Program-made: the position numbers and the translations under genes
Source of the DNA: Desulfobacterales bacterium
GTDB lineage: Bacteria; Desulfobacterota; Desulfobacteria; Desulfobacterales; CAFBRK01
Assembly: GCA_021737185.1 (NCBI GenBank)
Contig: JAIPEL010000001.1
Location: 1 to 64,000 of the forward strand
Direction: 5' to 3'
Length of the DNA stretch: 64,000 nt
Shown: in pieces, positions 1-9,701 of the stretch
Layout: each line of letters begins with the position of its first letter
How positions within the stretch are numbered: position 1 is the first letter of the stretch
Notes under the pieces: generated by a model
Databases searched by the model: none
The model's input: only the letters and a program-made list of their open reading frames with translations
Told to the model about the DNA's origin: nothing

Positions 1-32
1 CGTCCAGATTGATCAAAAATGAAACTTTGCCT

Positions 33-138
33 CGAAGCCTCTGCCTATGTAGGGAACGGCCTCCGTGCCGTTCCGAAAGGCACGACACGGAGGTCGTGCC
101 CTACAAAAACCCCGGCTTCGACCGAAGTTTCACATAAG
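33..138. repeat. Left copy of a ~106-bp intergenic repeat built of two adjacent palindromes
   Basis: Reverse complement closely matches 1315-1421; contains ggaacggc..gccgttcc and ggcacgac..gtcgtgcc stems. Confidence 0.85.
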
Positions 139-245
139 ATAAAAAAAAACGATTGACCCGCAAAGTTCGCCCTTTTTCGCCTTAAATGACATGCGCTAAT
201 TGCATATTTTTCGAGCGGCGTCTCTCGGCTTCGCACGACAAAGTC

Positions 246-1285
246 TCACCGTTGCATGACCAGACGGGTGCCTTCATTATCCGACATCGGACATCGGACA
301 TCTGACATCGGTTGCTTCTCCTCTATCCGGTGGATGAACCCGACGATCTCCATCATTTTATCCAGGTCCCGGGTCCGAAAAATATACCCGATGTCGCCCA
401 AAGCGCTGCTGAAAACTCCCGGCACGCTTTGCACCTGGACCATGAACGCGCCATAGCGCGCCAGGATCTCTTCATGGCTGTGCACATAGCGCCGGGTGAA
501 CTTCCGGCTGGCGTAGCAGCAGTGGTACTTTCGCGTATAATCGACGGCTGTCCGGTCGTGGACCAGCAGCTCGGCCCAGATCCGGTAGATATCGATGTCA
601 CAGCCGTAGTTGAACATGTCGGTGGTGTATCCGCCCGGCGGCCGCATGTTGACTTCCAACGCAACGTACCGGTCTGCGGCGGTATGGAAAAATTCCATGT
701 GGAAGAACCGTTCCTTCACGTCAAACGCCTTCAGGCACGCACGGCCGATTTTTTCTTGAAAAAATCGGCCAGATCCGTTTCGCCGTCCAAGCGATAGGTG
801 GCGATGGCCCCCACCCCGTCGTCCGGCTTGGCGATGACCGGGTACCCGGTTTGCCGGGTAAAATTCCTGGCCTCTTCCACGGTTTGGACGATCTGCCCGC
901 GGGCCACCGGCACCCCGGCCTCCCGGAACTTGGCCTTCATGCGGGACTTGCGGCGGATGAAGTCGATGTCGCCGCCGCGGACGCCGAAAATGTTGAAATC
1001 CTCCCGCAGGCGTGCTTCGGTGCCCAGCCAGTATTCGTTGAGAGAATCGATCCGGTCGATTTTGCCGTATCGGTGGGTGAAATAGCCGAGGGCCCGCACC
1101 AGCGCGTCGTAGCGGTGCATATCCTCGACGCGGTAGTACTCGGTCAGCGCAGCCCGCAGCTCCGGGGAGAGGTTTTCATCGTACTCGTCGCCGATGCCCA
1201 GGACATTGGCGCCGGCTCTTTGCAAATGGAGACAGAACCGGAAGTAATGGGGCGGAAAATGAGGAGAAAGAAAAACGACGTTCAT
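246..1285 (-). pseudogene. ATP-grasp superfamily protein, disrupted: N-terminal half 731-1285 and C-terminal half 246-719 in different frames
   Basis: N part ends ..YPVIAKPDDGVGAIATYRLDGETDLADFF, C part resumes (R)ACLKAFDVKERFFHMEFF..ALEVNMRPPGGYTTDMFNY; central ATP-grasp segment missing; a perfect 28-bp palindrome lies at the junction (743-770). Confidence 0.75.
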
Positions 1286-1314
1286 GGGCGGTATCTTTCC
1301 AGTCAGCGGCAGGG

Positions 1315-1421
1315 CTTATGTGAAACTTCGCCCGAAGTCGGGGTTTTGCGTAGGGCACGACCTCCGTGTCGTGCCGCCCGGAACGGCACGGAGGCCGTTC
1401 CCTACACAGGCAGAGGCTTCG
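1315..1421. repeat. Right, inverted copy of the 33-138 repeat
   Basis: Near-identical reverse complement of 33-138. Confidence 0.85.
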
Positions 1422-1507
1422 ACAGAAGTTTCACCATTGCTCAAATCCCGTTTGAAAACGGGACGGCTGGGCCGACATCTGATATCCGACATCGGACATC
1501 TATCTTT

Positions 1508-2464
1508 TTATACCGCAACCCTTCGCGCCGGATAGGCCGGCGCAGTGAAGCTGCCGCCGATCTGTTTAAACAAGTATATCATGATCCACAGAACGATCAA
1601 CGGCAGCAGGATGGTTTGAATCATGAACACGACGATCAAGTCGATCAGCCTGGGGACCAGATCCGCCAATTTTTCCTTGACGGCCTCGAATTTTGCCTTC
1701 AACGCGGCCGTGTCGGTCATCTGGAGAAATTTATCGAAGAACCCGGCCTCTTCCCTTCCTTCGGCGCTGAGTTTTCCGCCCGTGATGTCGTCCAGATCGA
1801 CGCTTTCGTTGATTTCTTTTGCCGCCTGGATCGATTCTTCGTAGCGGGTTTCCAAAAAGAGGCTGTCGATCATGTTTCCGGCAACGCCGACGACCGGAAT
1901 CAGGAACCGGACAAACAGGGCGATCAGCAGCAGTTTCACACCGATGCCGGACAGGTCGATGTTGAACAGGCGCGGCAGCCACGTGCCGATGAGCAGAAAC
2001 AGCATCGAAACAGAGAGCAGGATCTTCAGGCCGAGCCAGGCGCCGATTTCCATCAGCACCTTCTGAATGCCTAAAGAGGCGGTGCTCAGCAGCATGACGA
2101 ACGAGAACCGCTCGATCAGATCGTTGAACGGGTCGAGAAATTCGCCGAAGCCGACGGTCACGCCCACCCCCACGGTGGCCGACTGAAAGACCGAGATGAG
2201 GCCGTTGGAGAGCCTGGCGACCCCATACGTGTACAGGGCTTTTTTCAAGGTTCCGTCCAGGTAGGCTTCACCGCTTTGATCGATCGTACTGCGGCAAAAA
2301 GAATCGAGCACATTCGTTGCGGACAATGCCAGGACCGCCACGAGGACGACGCTGACGATCGCTTTCCGTTTGGTAGAGGAATTCATGGCGACTCTCCCAT
2401 CCTTTGCGGGTGCAGGTGTTTCGGCAAGTTGAGCCTTCGTAGCTGTGGCGCGGTTGTTTGACAA
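1508..2464 (-). CDS. Hypothetical integral membrane protein
   Basis: 318 aa ORF with several hydrophobic segments; no specific family recognised. Confidence 0.75.
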   Translation of the reverse strand: MSNNRATATKAQLAETPAPAKDGRVAMNSSTKRKAIVSVVLVAVLALSATNVLDSFCRSTIDQSGEAYLDGTLKKALYTYGVARLSNGLISVFQSATVGVGVTVGFGEFLDPFNDLIERFSFVMLLSTASLGIQKVLMEIGAWLGLKILLSVSMLFLLIGTWLPRLFNIDLSGIGVKLLLIALFVRFLIPVVGVAGNMIDSLFLETRYEESIQAAKEINESVDLDDITGGKLSAEGREEAGFFDKFLQMTDTAALKAKFEAVKEKLADLVPRLIDLIVVFMIQTILLPLIVLWIMIYLFKQIGGSFTAPAYPARRVAV

Positions 2465-2604
2465 TCCAAAAATAATGATATCAGAAAGGATGGATTTGAT
2501 AAAATTCGCCGCATGACCGGCCGAGAGAAGAAAAGATCCAATCCGGGGGATGACCGCCGAAAGAGCCTGTCGAACCTGCTGAAACGCCGGTGCCGCCGGC
2601 CGGA

Positions 2605-3195
2605 TCAGGAATCGAACCCGATCCGTCCCATAACACCAAATCCGCCCTCGCCGTCCAGTTGCAGCACGACCCCCTCACCGGAAGAGACGCCTTTTCCGGC
2701 AATGCCCGATATGGTCACAAAATGGGTCACCAGCACGATCAGCTTGCCGTCTGCGGGCTGGTTTGCCAGAAACGTCCGCAGGGCGGCCAGGTTGGGCTCG
2801 CGGTCTTCGGGTCGCTGGAAAAAAGAGTTCAATGCCGGCAGTTCGGTCACGGGGCCGACGCCGATGAGTTCGGCCGTTTCCAGGCACCGGCACCACTGGC
2901 TCGAATAGACCCGGGCCGAGGTCACCCCCCGGCCACGCAGCCACTCTCCGATGGACTGTGCCTGGTCGCGGCCCCGGTCATTGAGATTGCGCTGGGTGGC
3001 GCAGTCGCCGATGGCAAAACCGGGAGGGTCCCCTCTTCCCGGGGCAAGCGCGTGGCGGATCATCAGCACCCGGCCGCCTTCCGTGAGCTGTGCGGCAGGG
3101 CGGTCGCCGGCGACCGAACCGGCGGGGAGAAGAAGCACCATCAGGGTCAAGACAAGGCCGTGCATACAGGCTGGTGATTTTCGGACAAGCATCAT
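2605..3195 (-). CDS. Histidine phosphatase family protein (SixA-like), exported
   Basis: RVLMIRHALAPGRGDP catalytic motif, ..VTHFVTISG..; N-terminal hydrophobic segment. Confidence 0.85.
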   Translation of the reverse strand: MMLVRKSPACMHGLVLTLMVLLLPAGSVAGDRPAAQLTEGGRVLMIRHALAPGRGDPPGFAIGDCATQRNLNDRGRDQAQSIGEWLRGRGVTSARVYSSQWCRCLETAELIGVGPVTELPALNSFFQRPEDREPNLAALRTFLANQPADGKLIVLVTHFVTISGIAGKGVSSGEGVVLQLDGEGGFGVMGRIGFDS

Positions 3196-3364
3196 GCCAC
3201 CACCTCTCTTTGCTTGCAGCAAACGTCACCCGTGGCGTACGTGCAGGAATCGCAGACCGGCAGATCCTCCTTCGGCAAGTTGCGGCGGTCGTCTTTCAGA
3301 TAGGGATCTAAAAGATGCCGGGCCCCAAGCAGTTTCCGCCTGTCAACGCCGATCTTTTCACCAT
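3192..3364 (-). other. Small Cys-rich reading frame (IGVDRRKLLGARHLLDPYLKDDRRNLPKEDLPVCDSCTYATGDVCCKQREVVA) overlapping the phosphatase start by ATGA; its likely ATG is one frame off
   Basis: GGAG SD 8 nt before ATG at 3364 (ATG GTG AAA AGA TCG..); a -1 shift at AAAAG gives MVKKIGVDRRK...; stop TGA overlaps ATG of the next gene. Confidence 0.5.
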
Positions 3365-3552
3365 GTGCGTTTCTCCACCGTAAAGAATGAGGATACTAAC
3401 AAAGATTTTCCATCCGGATTCCCTTGTCAACGAAGTTCGCCGCAGGCCGAGATCTTGTCGATCCTGCCTGTGGATTGAGGCCGGGTTTATGGTATGGTTG
3501 TGGCCAGGGTGAGGTGACCGGTAAATTGCCGTCCGCTCGAGAGGATCGTGCC

Positions 3553-4176
3553 ATGCCCTTCGAGACGAGAAACAAAGAGGAGATCGAACGGATCAACCGG
3601 CGTCAGCAGGCGCTGTTCGACGACATCGTCCATGTGTTCGAGCCCCCGCTGCCCGAAGGCGTGCCCGAGCGGTTGGAACAGATCGTCGCCGCCGCCGGCA
3701 TCGAGGCGGGACAGACGGTGCTGGACGTGGGCAGCGGCACGGGCATCCTGGTGCCGATCATCCGGCAATACCGTCCGAAACGAATATATGCCTGCGATCT
3801 TTCTCAAAAGATGCTCGACCAGGTTCAGAAGAACTATCCCGGCGTCGAAACCTTGGCGGCGGACTTGCGGGATCTGGTCTTGCCCGATGCCAGCATCGAC
3901 GCGGCGCTGATCAATGCATGCTACCCCAATATCGCCGACAAACCCGGCGCGTTTGCCAACCTGTCCCGGATGATGAAACCCGGCGGCCGCCTGGTCGTCA
4001 GCCACCCGCTGGGCAAACGGTTTGTCGACACCCTGAGAAAGTCTTCTCCGTTTCCCCTCGACGACTTTCCAGAAAAATCCGAGGCCAAACGGCTGCTGGC
4101 CCCGTACGGCCTGGCCTTGCAAACGTTTGTCGATGACCCGGTGCTCTATATCCTCGCCGCTGTGAAACGGATTTGA
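3553..4176 (+). CDS. Class I SAM-dependent methyltransferase
   Basis: VLDVGSGTGILVPIIRQ motif, MMKPGGRLVVSHP. Confidence 0.85.
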   Translation: MPFETRNKEEIERINRRQQALFDDIVHVFEPPLPEGVPERLEQIVAAAGIEAGQTVLDVGSGTGILVPIIRQYRPKRIYACDLSQKMLDQVQKNYPGVETLAADLRDLVLPDASIDAALINACYPNIADKPGAFANLSRMMKPGGRLVVSHPLGKRFVDTLRKSSPFPLDDFPEKSEAKRLLAPYGLALQTFVDDPVLYILAAVKRI

Positions 4177-4188
4177 GTCGGCGCATTG

Positions 4189-4797
4189 TCAGGTCGGCCC
4201 ATATCCTGCCACAAAGACCGGCTTGCCGGTGAGTTTCCCTTCCAGGGCGATGAGGTAGGCTTCGGCGACAGCCGAAGCGGCCGGCCAGGGCGCCGGGTCC
4301 ATTCCCATGGCCGCGGCGGTCTCGGCGACCAGGGGTGGATGGACCACGACGATCCGCCGGCCCTGCTCCAGATCGAGGGCGGCCGCGCGGACGAATCCCT
4401 CCAGGCCGGCGTTGACCAGGGCCACGGCGGCGGTGCCGGGCCATGGGGAGTAAGCCAGCATGCCGCCGGTGAGCACGAATACGCCGCCGGGCCGAAGCGC
4501 AGCCATGCCCTTGCGCACCAGGTTGACCTGGCCCATGAGCTTGCTGTCGATTCCCAGGCGAACCTGTTCGTCGGTCAGATCGCTCAGGTGCCCGAAGGCA
4601 GCGCTTCCGGCGGCGCAGACCAAAGCGTCCACCTCATCCAGTGCGGAGTAGAAGGCATCGATGGATGCCGGGTCGTCGATGTTTACGCCGGGCCGGGTGC
4701 TGCGCGACACCGAAATCACGTCGTGGCGGCGGTTCGAAAGCAGGCCGGCCACAGCCTTTCCGATGGTGCCGGTGGCACCGATCACTGCGATCTTCAT
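4189..4797 (-). CDS. Short-chain dehydrogenase/reductase
   Basis: MKIAVIGATGTIGKAVAGLL nucleotide-binding motif; SDR-like C-terminal region. Confidence 0.8.
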   Translation of the reverse strand: MKIAVIGATGTIGKAVAGLLSNRRHDVISVSRSTRPGVNIDDPASIDAFYSALDEVDALVCAAGSAAFGHLSDLTDEQVRLGIDSKLMGQVNLVRKGMAALRPGGVFVLTGGMLAYSPWPGTAAVALVNAGLEGFVRAAALDLEQGRRIVVVHPPLVAETAAAMGMDPAPWPAASAVAEAYLIALEGKLTGKPVFVAGYGPT

Positions 4798-4946
4798 GGA
4801 GAGCTCCTTTTTGGGTGCCATCGCTGTAGCGATGTTATGGGAGTTTTGTCTTTCGATCCTGGAAAATTACAGGATTCGACCCATTCGAACGCAAGGGGAT
4901 AAAGACTATTGTAAAATAAATACCGAATGGAGGGGACGCAAACGAC

Positions 4947-5789
4947 ATGAAACCGATCGAAGAGCAGGTCATACTGGTGACCGGATCCACAGACGGCATC
5001 GGGAAAATCACCGCCCGGAAGCTTGCCGGAAAAGGGGCGACCGTGCTCGTTCACGGCCGCAGCCGGCAAAAGTGCGAAGACGCGGCAGAAGAGATCCGGC
5101 GCAGCGCCGGCACCGAAAAGGTGGCCCATTACGTGGGAGATCTGTCCTCCCTTGCCGAGGTGCGGATCCTGGCTGAAAAGATCTCTTCGGACCACCGGCG
5201 GCTTCACGTGCTGATCAACAACGCCGGCGTCGGGGCGGTCAAAGGACAAGACGGCGATCCGCCCAGGAGCCAAGACGGATATCCACTATGCTTTGCCGTG
5301 AACTACCTCGCCCCCTGTTTGCTGACTCACCTGCTCGTGCCGGTGCTGAGACAAGGGGCGCCCTCGCGCATCGTCAACGTCAGCTCCGCGGCCCAAGAAG
5401 CGATCGATTTCGACGATCCGATGCTCGAGCAGGGCTACGAGCCGTTCAAGGCCTATGCCCAGAGCAAGCTCGCACTGGCCATGTTCACCTTCGATATGGC
5501 CGAGCGGCTGAAAGACAGCGGCATTTCGGTCAACTGCCTGCACCCCGGCTCCCTGCTGGACACGAAGATGGTGCGCGAAAGCTTCGGTTCTCCCATGGGA
5601 AGGGCGGAATCCGGCGCCGACGTGGAAGTCTATGTCGCTACCGACCCCGCCCTTGAGCGTAAGACCGGGGTGTACTTCAATGAGATGAAAGAAGCCCGGG
5701 CGGAAGAACAAGCCTACGACGCCGAAGCACGGGAAACCCTGCGGCGGCTCAGCGAAAAACTCACCGGCATGAAGTCTGATCACCGCTGA
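4947..5789 (+). CDS. Short-chain dehydrogenase/reductase (retinol dehydrogenase-like)
   Basis: VTGSTDGIGKITARKLAGKGA, NNAG, YAQSKLA. Confidence 0.88.
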   Translation: MKPIEEQVILVTGSTDGIGKITARKLAGKGATVLVHGRSRQKCEDAAEEIRRSAGTEKVAHYVGDLSSLAEVRILAEKISSDHRRLHVLINNAGVGAVKGQDGDPPRSQDGYPLCFAVNYLAPCLLTHLLVPVLRQGAPSRIVNVSSAAQEAIDFDDPMLEQGYEPFKAYAQSKLALAMFTFDMAERLKDSGISVNCLHPGSLLDTKMVRESFGSPMGRAESGADVEVYVATDPALERKTGVYFNEMKEARAEEQAYDAEARETLRRLSEKLTGMKSDHR

Positions 5790-5882
5790 GGCCCCGGCCG
5801 GAAACCGGACAAAAGAGCTGCTCGAGGGGGTAGCACGGGCGCCAGGCCGGTTGACAGGCATATCAAAAAGAGGAGGATCTGT

Positions 5883-6167
5883 ATGGCCGAGGACAAGGAA
5901 AGAGCCCATGTGATGATCAGCGGACGGGTGCAGGGCGTGTTTTTCCGGGATGAGACCCGGGATGCGGCCGGCCGCGTGGGTGTGACCGGATGGGTGCGTA
6001 ACACCGCCGACGGAAGGGTCGAGGCGGTCTTCGAAGGACGCCCCCCGGCGGTCGAAGAAATGATCCGGTGGTGCTGGGACGGGTCGCCGTCGGCCAAGGT
6101 GGACGATGTGCAAGTAAAAAAAGAGGAATACCAGGGCGAATTCGGCTCTTTTTCCGTCCGCAGGTAA
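5883..6167 (+). CDS. acyP: Acylphosphatase
   Basis: ISGRVQGVFFRDETRDAAGRVGVTGWVRNTADGRVEAVFEG. Confidence 0.93.
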   Translation: MAEDKERAHVMISGRVQGVFFRDETRDAAGRVGVTGWVRNTADGRVEAVFEGRPPAVEEMIRWCWDGSPSAKVDDVQVKKEEYQGEFGSFSVRR

Positions 6168-6317
6168 TTAAATCGCTGTGGCGATTTCGAACTCGATCAT
6201 GATCGGATCCTGCACATAAAGGGAGCCGCCTAGTGCGCTGAACGGTTCGATGCCGAAATCGCTCTGTCTGATGACAAACGACCTGCGGGCCGACAGGGAG
6301 CTTTCATTTTCATCCAT
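6168..6317 (-). pseudogene. C-terminal remnant of a YceI-family protein
   Basis: Not in ORF track: MDENESSLSARRSFVIRQSDFGIEPFSALGGSLYVQDPIMIEFEIATAI*, runs out of frame into the 3' end of the FAD-subunit gene. Confidence 0.6.
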
Positions 6318-7305
6318 CTGCGCCAGCAGATTGATGAATTCGCCTCAACTCCTCTTGGATCATGCCTCGAAACAGAGGCAGCTTGTATTTGTTTTTTGCC
6401 AGTGGACGGGCGCCTTTGACCACTGCATCGGCTGCGGCGTCGATGGTGCGGTCGTCGAGCGTCTTGCCCCGTATCGTGTCTTCCACCAGCAGGGAACGCC
6501 AGGGGACAGGAGCGGCCCCGCTGAGAACCACCCGGCCGTCGACCACGCGGTCTCCGTCCAGTTCGAGGGCCAGGGCGGCGCCGGCCAGTGCAAAGTCCCA
6601 GGCTCGGCGGGCGCGGATTTTGCGGTAGGTGCTTTTCAACGACGCCTGCGGGGCGGGAAGCCGAACGGCGGTAACGATTTCACCCCTTTCCAGCCAAGTC
6701 TCGCGCAGCACGTCGTCCTCAGGATGAACATGAAAGTTTTCCACCGGCATGGTTCGAAGGCCGCCGGGCCCGGTGATCTCCACCTGCGCATCCAACGCCG
6801 AGAGCGCCGGTGCGGTATCGGACGGGTGCACGATGAAGCATCGGCCGCCGCTGCCGAAGATGCAGTGAAACTGGTTTTCTCCCCCTGCCGCGTAGCAGAC
6901 GTCCCCTCCCTTTCTCATGCAATGAAACTCGCCCCGGTAATACCAGCATCGGGGTTTCTGGCAGAGGTTGCCGCCGAGGGTTCCCTGATTTCGGAGCTGG
7001 GGGCTGGCCACCTCCGAGGCCCCCTGGGCAAGGGCGGTGTAGTGCTTCCGGATCAGCGGATGCTCGGAGATTTCGGCGATGGTGGTCAGGGCGCCGATGC
7101 GAAGGCCCCCGCCGGCAACCTGTTCGACCCCGCGCATGGCTGACAGTCCGCTGATGCTGACGACCTTGCGGACGTCGAATACCTGATCCCTCAGACATCC
7201 GAGCAGATCCGTGCCGCCGGCATGAACGCGGGCGCCGTTTTCGGCAAGATGTCCGATGGCCTCCTTCAGGGAGCGGGGCCGCACGTAGGAAAAATGAGCC
7301 ATCAT
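6310..7305 (-). CDS. Molybdenum hydroxylase FAD-binding subunit (PaoB-like, extra Cys cluster)
   Basis: FAD_binding_5 features GALTTIAEI, NQGTLGGNLCQKPRCWYYRGEFHCMRKGGDVCYA. Confidence 0.88.
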   Translation of the reverse strand: MMAHFSYVRPRSLKEAIGHLAENGARVHAGGTDLLGCLRDQVFDVRKVVSISGLSAMRGVEQVAGGGLRIGALTTIAEISEHPLIRKHYTALAQGASEVASPQLRNQGTLGGNLCQKPRCWYYRGEFHCMRKGGDVCYAAGGENQFHCIFGSGGRCFIVHPSDTAPALSALDAQVEITGPGGLRTMPVENFHVHPEDDVLRETWLERGEIVTAVRLPAPQASLKSTYRKIRARRAWDFALAGAALALELDGDRVVDGRVVLSGAAPVPWRSLLVEDTIRGKTLDDRTIDAAADAVVKGARPLAKNKYKLPLFRGMIQEELRRIHQSAGADG

Positions 7306-7308
7306 GGG

Positions 7309-9633
7309 TCAGCCCTCCTTTTTCTGCTGTTCCAGCAGGCTGGAAAGCTTGAGCGGATTGATGGGTGATTCGGTGATCCGGATGCCGACCGCGTCATAGA
7401 CGGCATTGGCCACTGCGGCGGCCGTGGGGATGGTCACCGGTTCTCCCAACCCCTTGGCGCCGGAGATGTTGGCCTCTGCGTCGGGCATTTCAATGGGGAC
7501 GCCGACGATGTCCGCCGGAACGTCCAGAGACGTCGGCAGCTTGTAATCGTGCCAGTTTCGGTTGACCATCTTTCCGGTCCGGTTTGCGTCCAGAATCCGC
7601 ATTTCCGTGGCCGCCAGCCCGATGCCCATGGTGACGCCGCCGATGACCTGGCTGTCGAAGGTCAGCCGGTTCATGACGCGGCCGCTCTCGTTCGTACTCA
7701 AAAACCTGAGAATACGCAGTTCCCCGGTGCGGGTGTTCACCTCGACTTCGCAAAACTGGGCGCAGAAGGGGTTGACCGTCTTTTTTTCCGGATTGGGTCC
7801 GCGGTGTCCCACGCCGACCACCACCCCTTGTCGCTTCAGACCGGAAATGTCGACGATGCGGATCCTGCGATCCGGCCGGCTGCGGGAAACGATGTCGTCT
7901 CCCGTGTAACGCAAGTCCTCCACGGGAAGGTCCATCTCTTCGGCGGCCATTTGCAGCAGGCGCCGCTTGACCTGCACCGCGGCATCCCGAACGGTGGGGG
8001 CTTCGGTGGGAACGGTTTTGCTCCCGCCGCTGGGGGTGGCATACTGGGTGGTGCCGGTGTCGGCATGTTCGATGCGGATCATTTCCGGCCGGAGGCCGAG
8101 TTCTTCGGCCGCCACCATGGCCATGACGGTCTTGGTGCCGGTGCCGATGTCGCTGGCCCCCATGTTCAAGTTGGCGCTGCCGTCGGAAAACAGCTTCAAG
8201 ATTACCGTCGAGGGCGGGCCGCCTCCCCCCACAAACCAGACGCTGCCGGCCATGCCCACCCCCCGGCGAAGGTGCCCCTTTTTTTCCTGTCCCGCGGTTT
8301 TCCGGCGGGCTTTTTCCCACCCGAACCGGCGGGCGCCTTCCTTGAAGCACTGTTTGAGACCGGTGGTCGTATAGGGAGGATTGCCCTCCCGTCCCTGACT
8401 GTAGTCGGGAACGTTTTTCAGGCGCAGGGCGACCGGATCCATTCCGATGGCCTCGGCTAGGGCGTCGAGCATCTGCTCCAGGGCCCAGGAGCACTGGGGA
8501 TGTCCCGGTGCCCGAAACGGCCGGGCCGGGCCGGCATTGATGTAAACGTCGGTGCACTCGGTTCGGACGTGGGGACACAGGTACAGATCCCGGATCTGCC
8601 AGTCCACCAAGGAGGTGCCCCCGGCGGGATAGGCGCCGCCGGTGCCCAGACAGGTGAAGGAAAGAGCGGTCAACGTGCCGTCTTTTTTCACCCCCGCTTT
8701 TAAGGTCATGTTGCTTGGGGGCCGGTTTCCCATGGCCAGAAACGTGGCTTCCCGCGGCAAAAAGCTCTTCACCGGACGGCCGGTCTTTTTGGCCAGCAGG
8801 GCGGCGACGATGCTGTAGCGGCTGGTTTGCAGTTTGCTGCCGAATCCCCCGCCCATGTAATGGCCGATGACGCGGACCTTTGACAGGGGAAGACCCAGGA
8901 CTTCGGCCACCCGGGATTGTACGGCGTATACGCCCTGGGTGGATTCCCAGATGGTCAGCACATCCCCGTCCCAGTTGGCCACGCACCCGTGCAGCTCCAG
9001 TGGGGTGTGCACCTCGGCCTCGGTGCGGTAGTGCTGCTCCAGGACCACGTCGGCCTCAAAAAAGCCTTTTTCCACATCGCCCCGGGAATAGGTGTCCGTT
9101 TTGAGCTTGTTGCCGTTTTCGTGGACTTTGGGGGCGTCCTTTTCAAGTGCCCGCCGCTCATCGGACACATGGGGCAGCACTTTGTAGTCGACGCGGACGG
9201 CCCCGGCGGCGTCCCAAGCCTGGTAGAGGGTCTCGGCGGCTACCGCGGCCACCGGTTCGCCTTCGAAGCGGCAGGTCTTGGGAAAGAGAGTCGTTTTCAC
9301 GTCACGAAAAGACCAGGGCAGATCCGTCTTCGGATCGCCGGGGCCGATGACCGCCCGAACTCGGGGCGGGGCTTCGGCCGCCGTGGTGTCCACTTTTTTT
9401 ACCTGCGCATGGGGGTGCGGACAGCGCAAAATGGCACCGTAGAGCATCCTGGGCAGCACGATGTCGGAAGGATACACCGCGGTACCGCTGACCCGCTCGT
9501 AGGCGTCGACCCGGGGCCGCGGCTTTCCGACGACATCGGTCCTCTCCCAGGGTCCTGGCGTTTCACCCGGTGAGGGGGTCTCCGGCACCGGCAGGCCTTC
9601 GGTGTAGTACATCGATTTCTGATCTCCTGGCAT
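7309..9633 (-). CDS. Xanthine dehydrogenase-family molybdopterin-binding subunit
   Basis: GKPRPRVDAYERVSGTAVYPSDI, GHYMGGGFGSK, terminal GAKGLGEP. Confidence 0.92.
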   Translation of the reverse strand: MPGDQKSMYYTEGLPVPETPSPGETPGPWERTDVVGKPRPRVDAYERVSGTAVYPSDIVLPRMLYGAILRCPHPHAQVKKVDTTAAEAPPRVRAVIGPGDPKTDLPWSFRDVKTTLFPKTCRFEGEPVAAVAAETLYQAWDAAGAVRVDYKVLPHVSDERRALEKDAPKVHENGNKLKTDTYSRGDVEKGFFEADVVLEQHYRTEAEVHTPLELHGCVANWDGDVLTIWESTQGVYAVQSRVAEVLGLPLSKVRVIGHYMGGGFGSKLQTSRYSIVAALLAKKTGRPVKSFLPREATFLAMGNRPPSNMTLKAGVKKDGTLTALSFTCLGTGGAYPAGGTSLVDWQIRDLYLCPHVRTECTDVYINAGPARPFRAPGHPQCSWALEQMLDALAEAIGMDPVALRLKNVPDYSQGREGNPPYTTTGLKQCFKEGARRFGWEKARRKTAGQEKKGHLRRGVGMAGSVWFVGGGGPPSTVILKLFSDGSANLNMGASDIGTGTKTVMAMVAAEELGLRPEMIRIEHADTGTTQYATPSGGSKTVPTEAPTVRDAAVQVKRRLLQMAAEEMDLPVEDLRYTGDDIVSRSRPDRRIRIVDISGLKRQGVVVGVGHRGPNPEKKTVNPFCAQFCEVEVNTRTGELRILRFLSTNESGRVMNRLTFDSQVIGGVTMGIGLAATEMRILDANRTGKMVNRNWHDYKLPTSLDVPADIVGVPIEMPDAEANISGAKGLGEPVTIPTAAAVANAVYDAVGIRITESPINPLKLSSLLEQQKKEG

Positions 9634-9701
9634 GGCTCACTCGCTTATATCGAATGGGTTCCCGGCCCCGGCCGAATCTGCCGGTGCCGTTTCGTCCTTG
9701 G

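Noticed and set aside
2951-3478. 175-aa + strand ORF over the phosphatase and small Cys-rich frame
   Set aside because: Antisense, no domain; the minus strand has the SD, coupling and motif evidence
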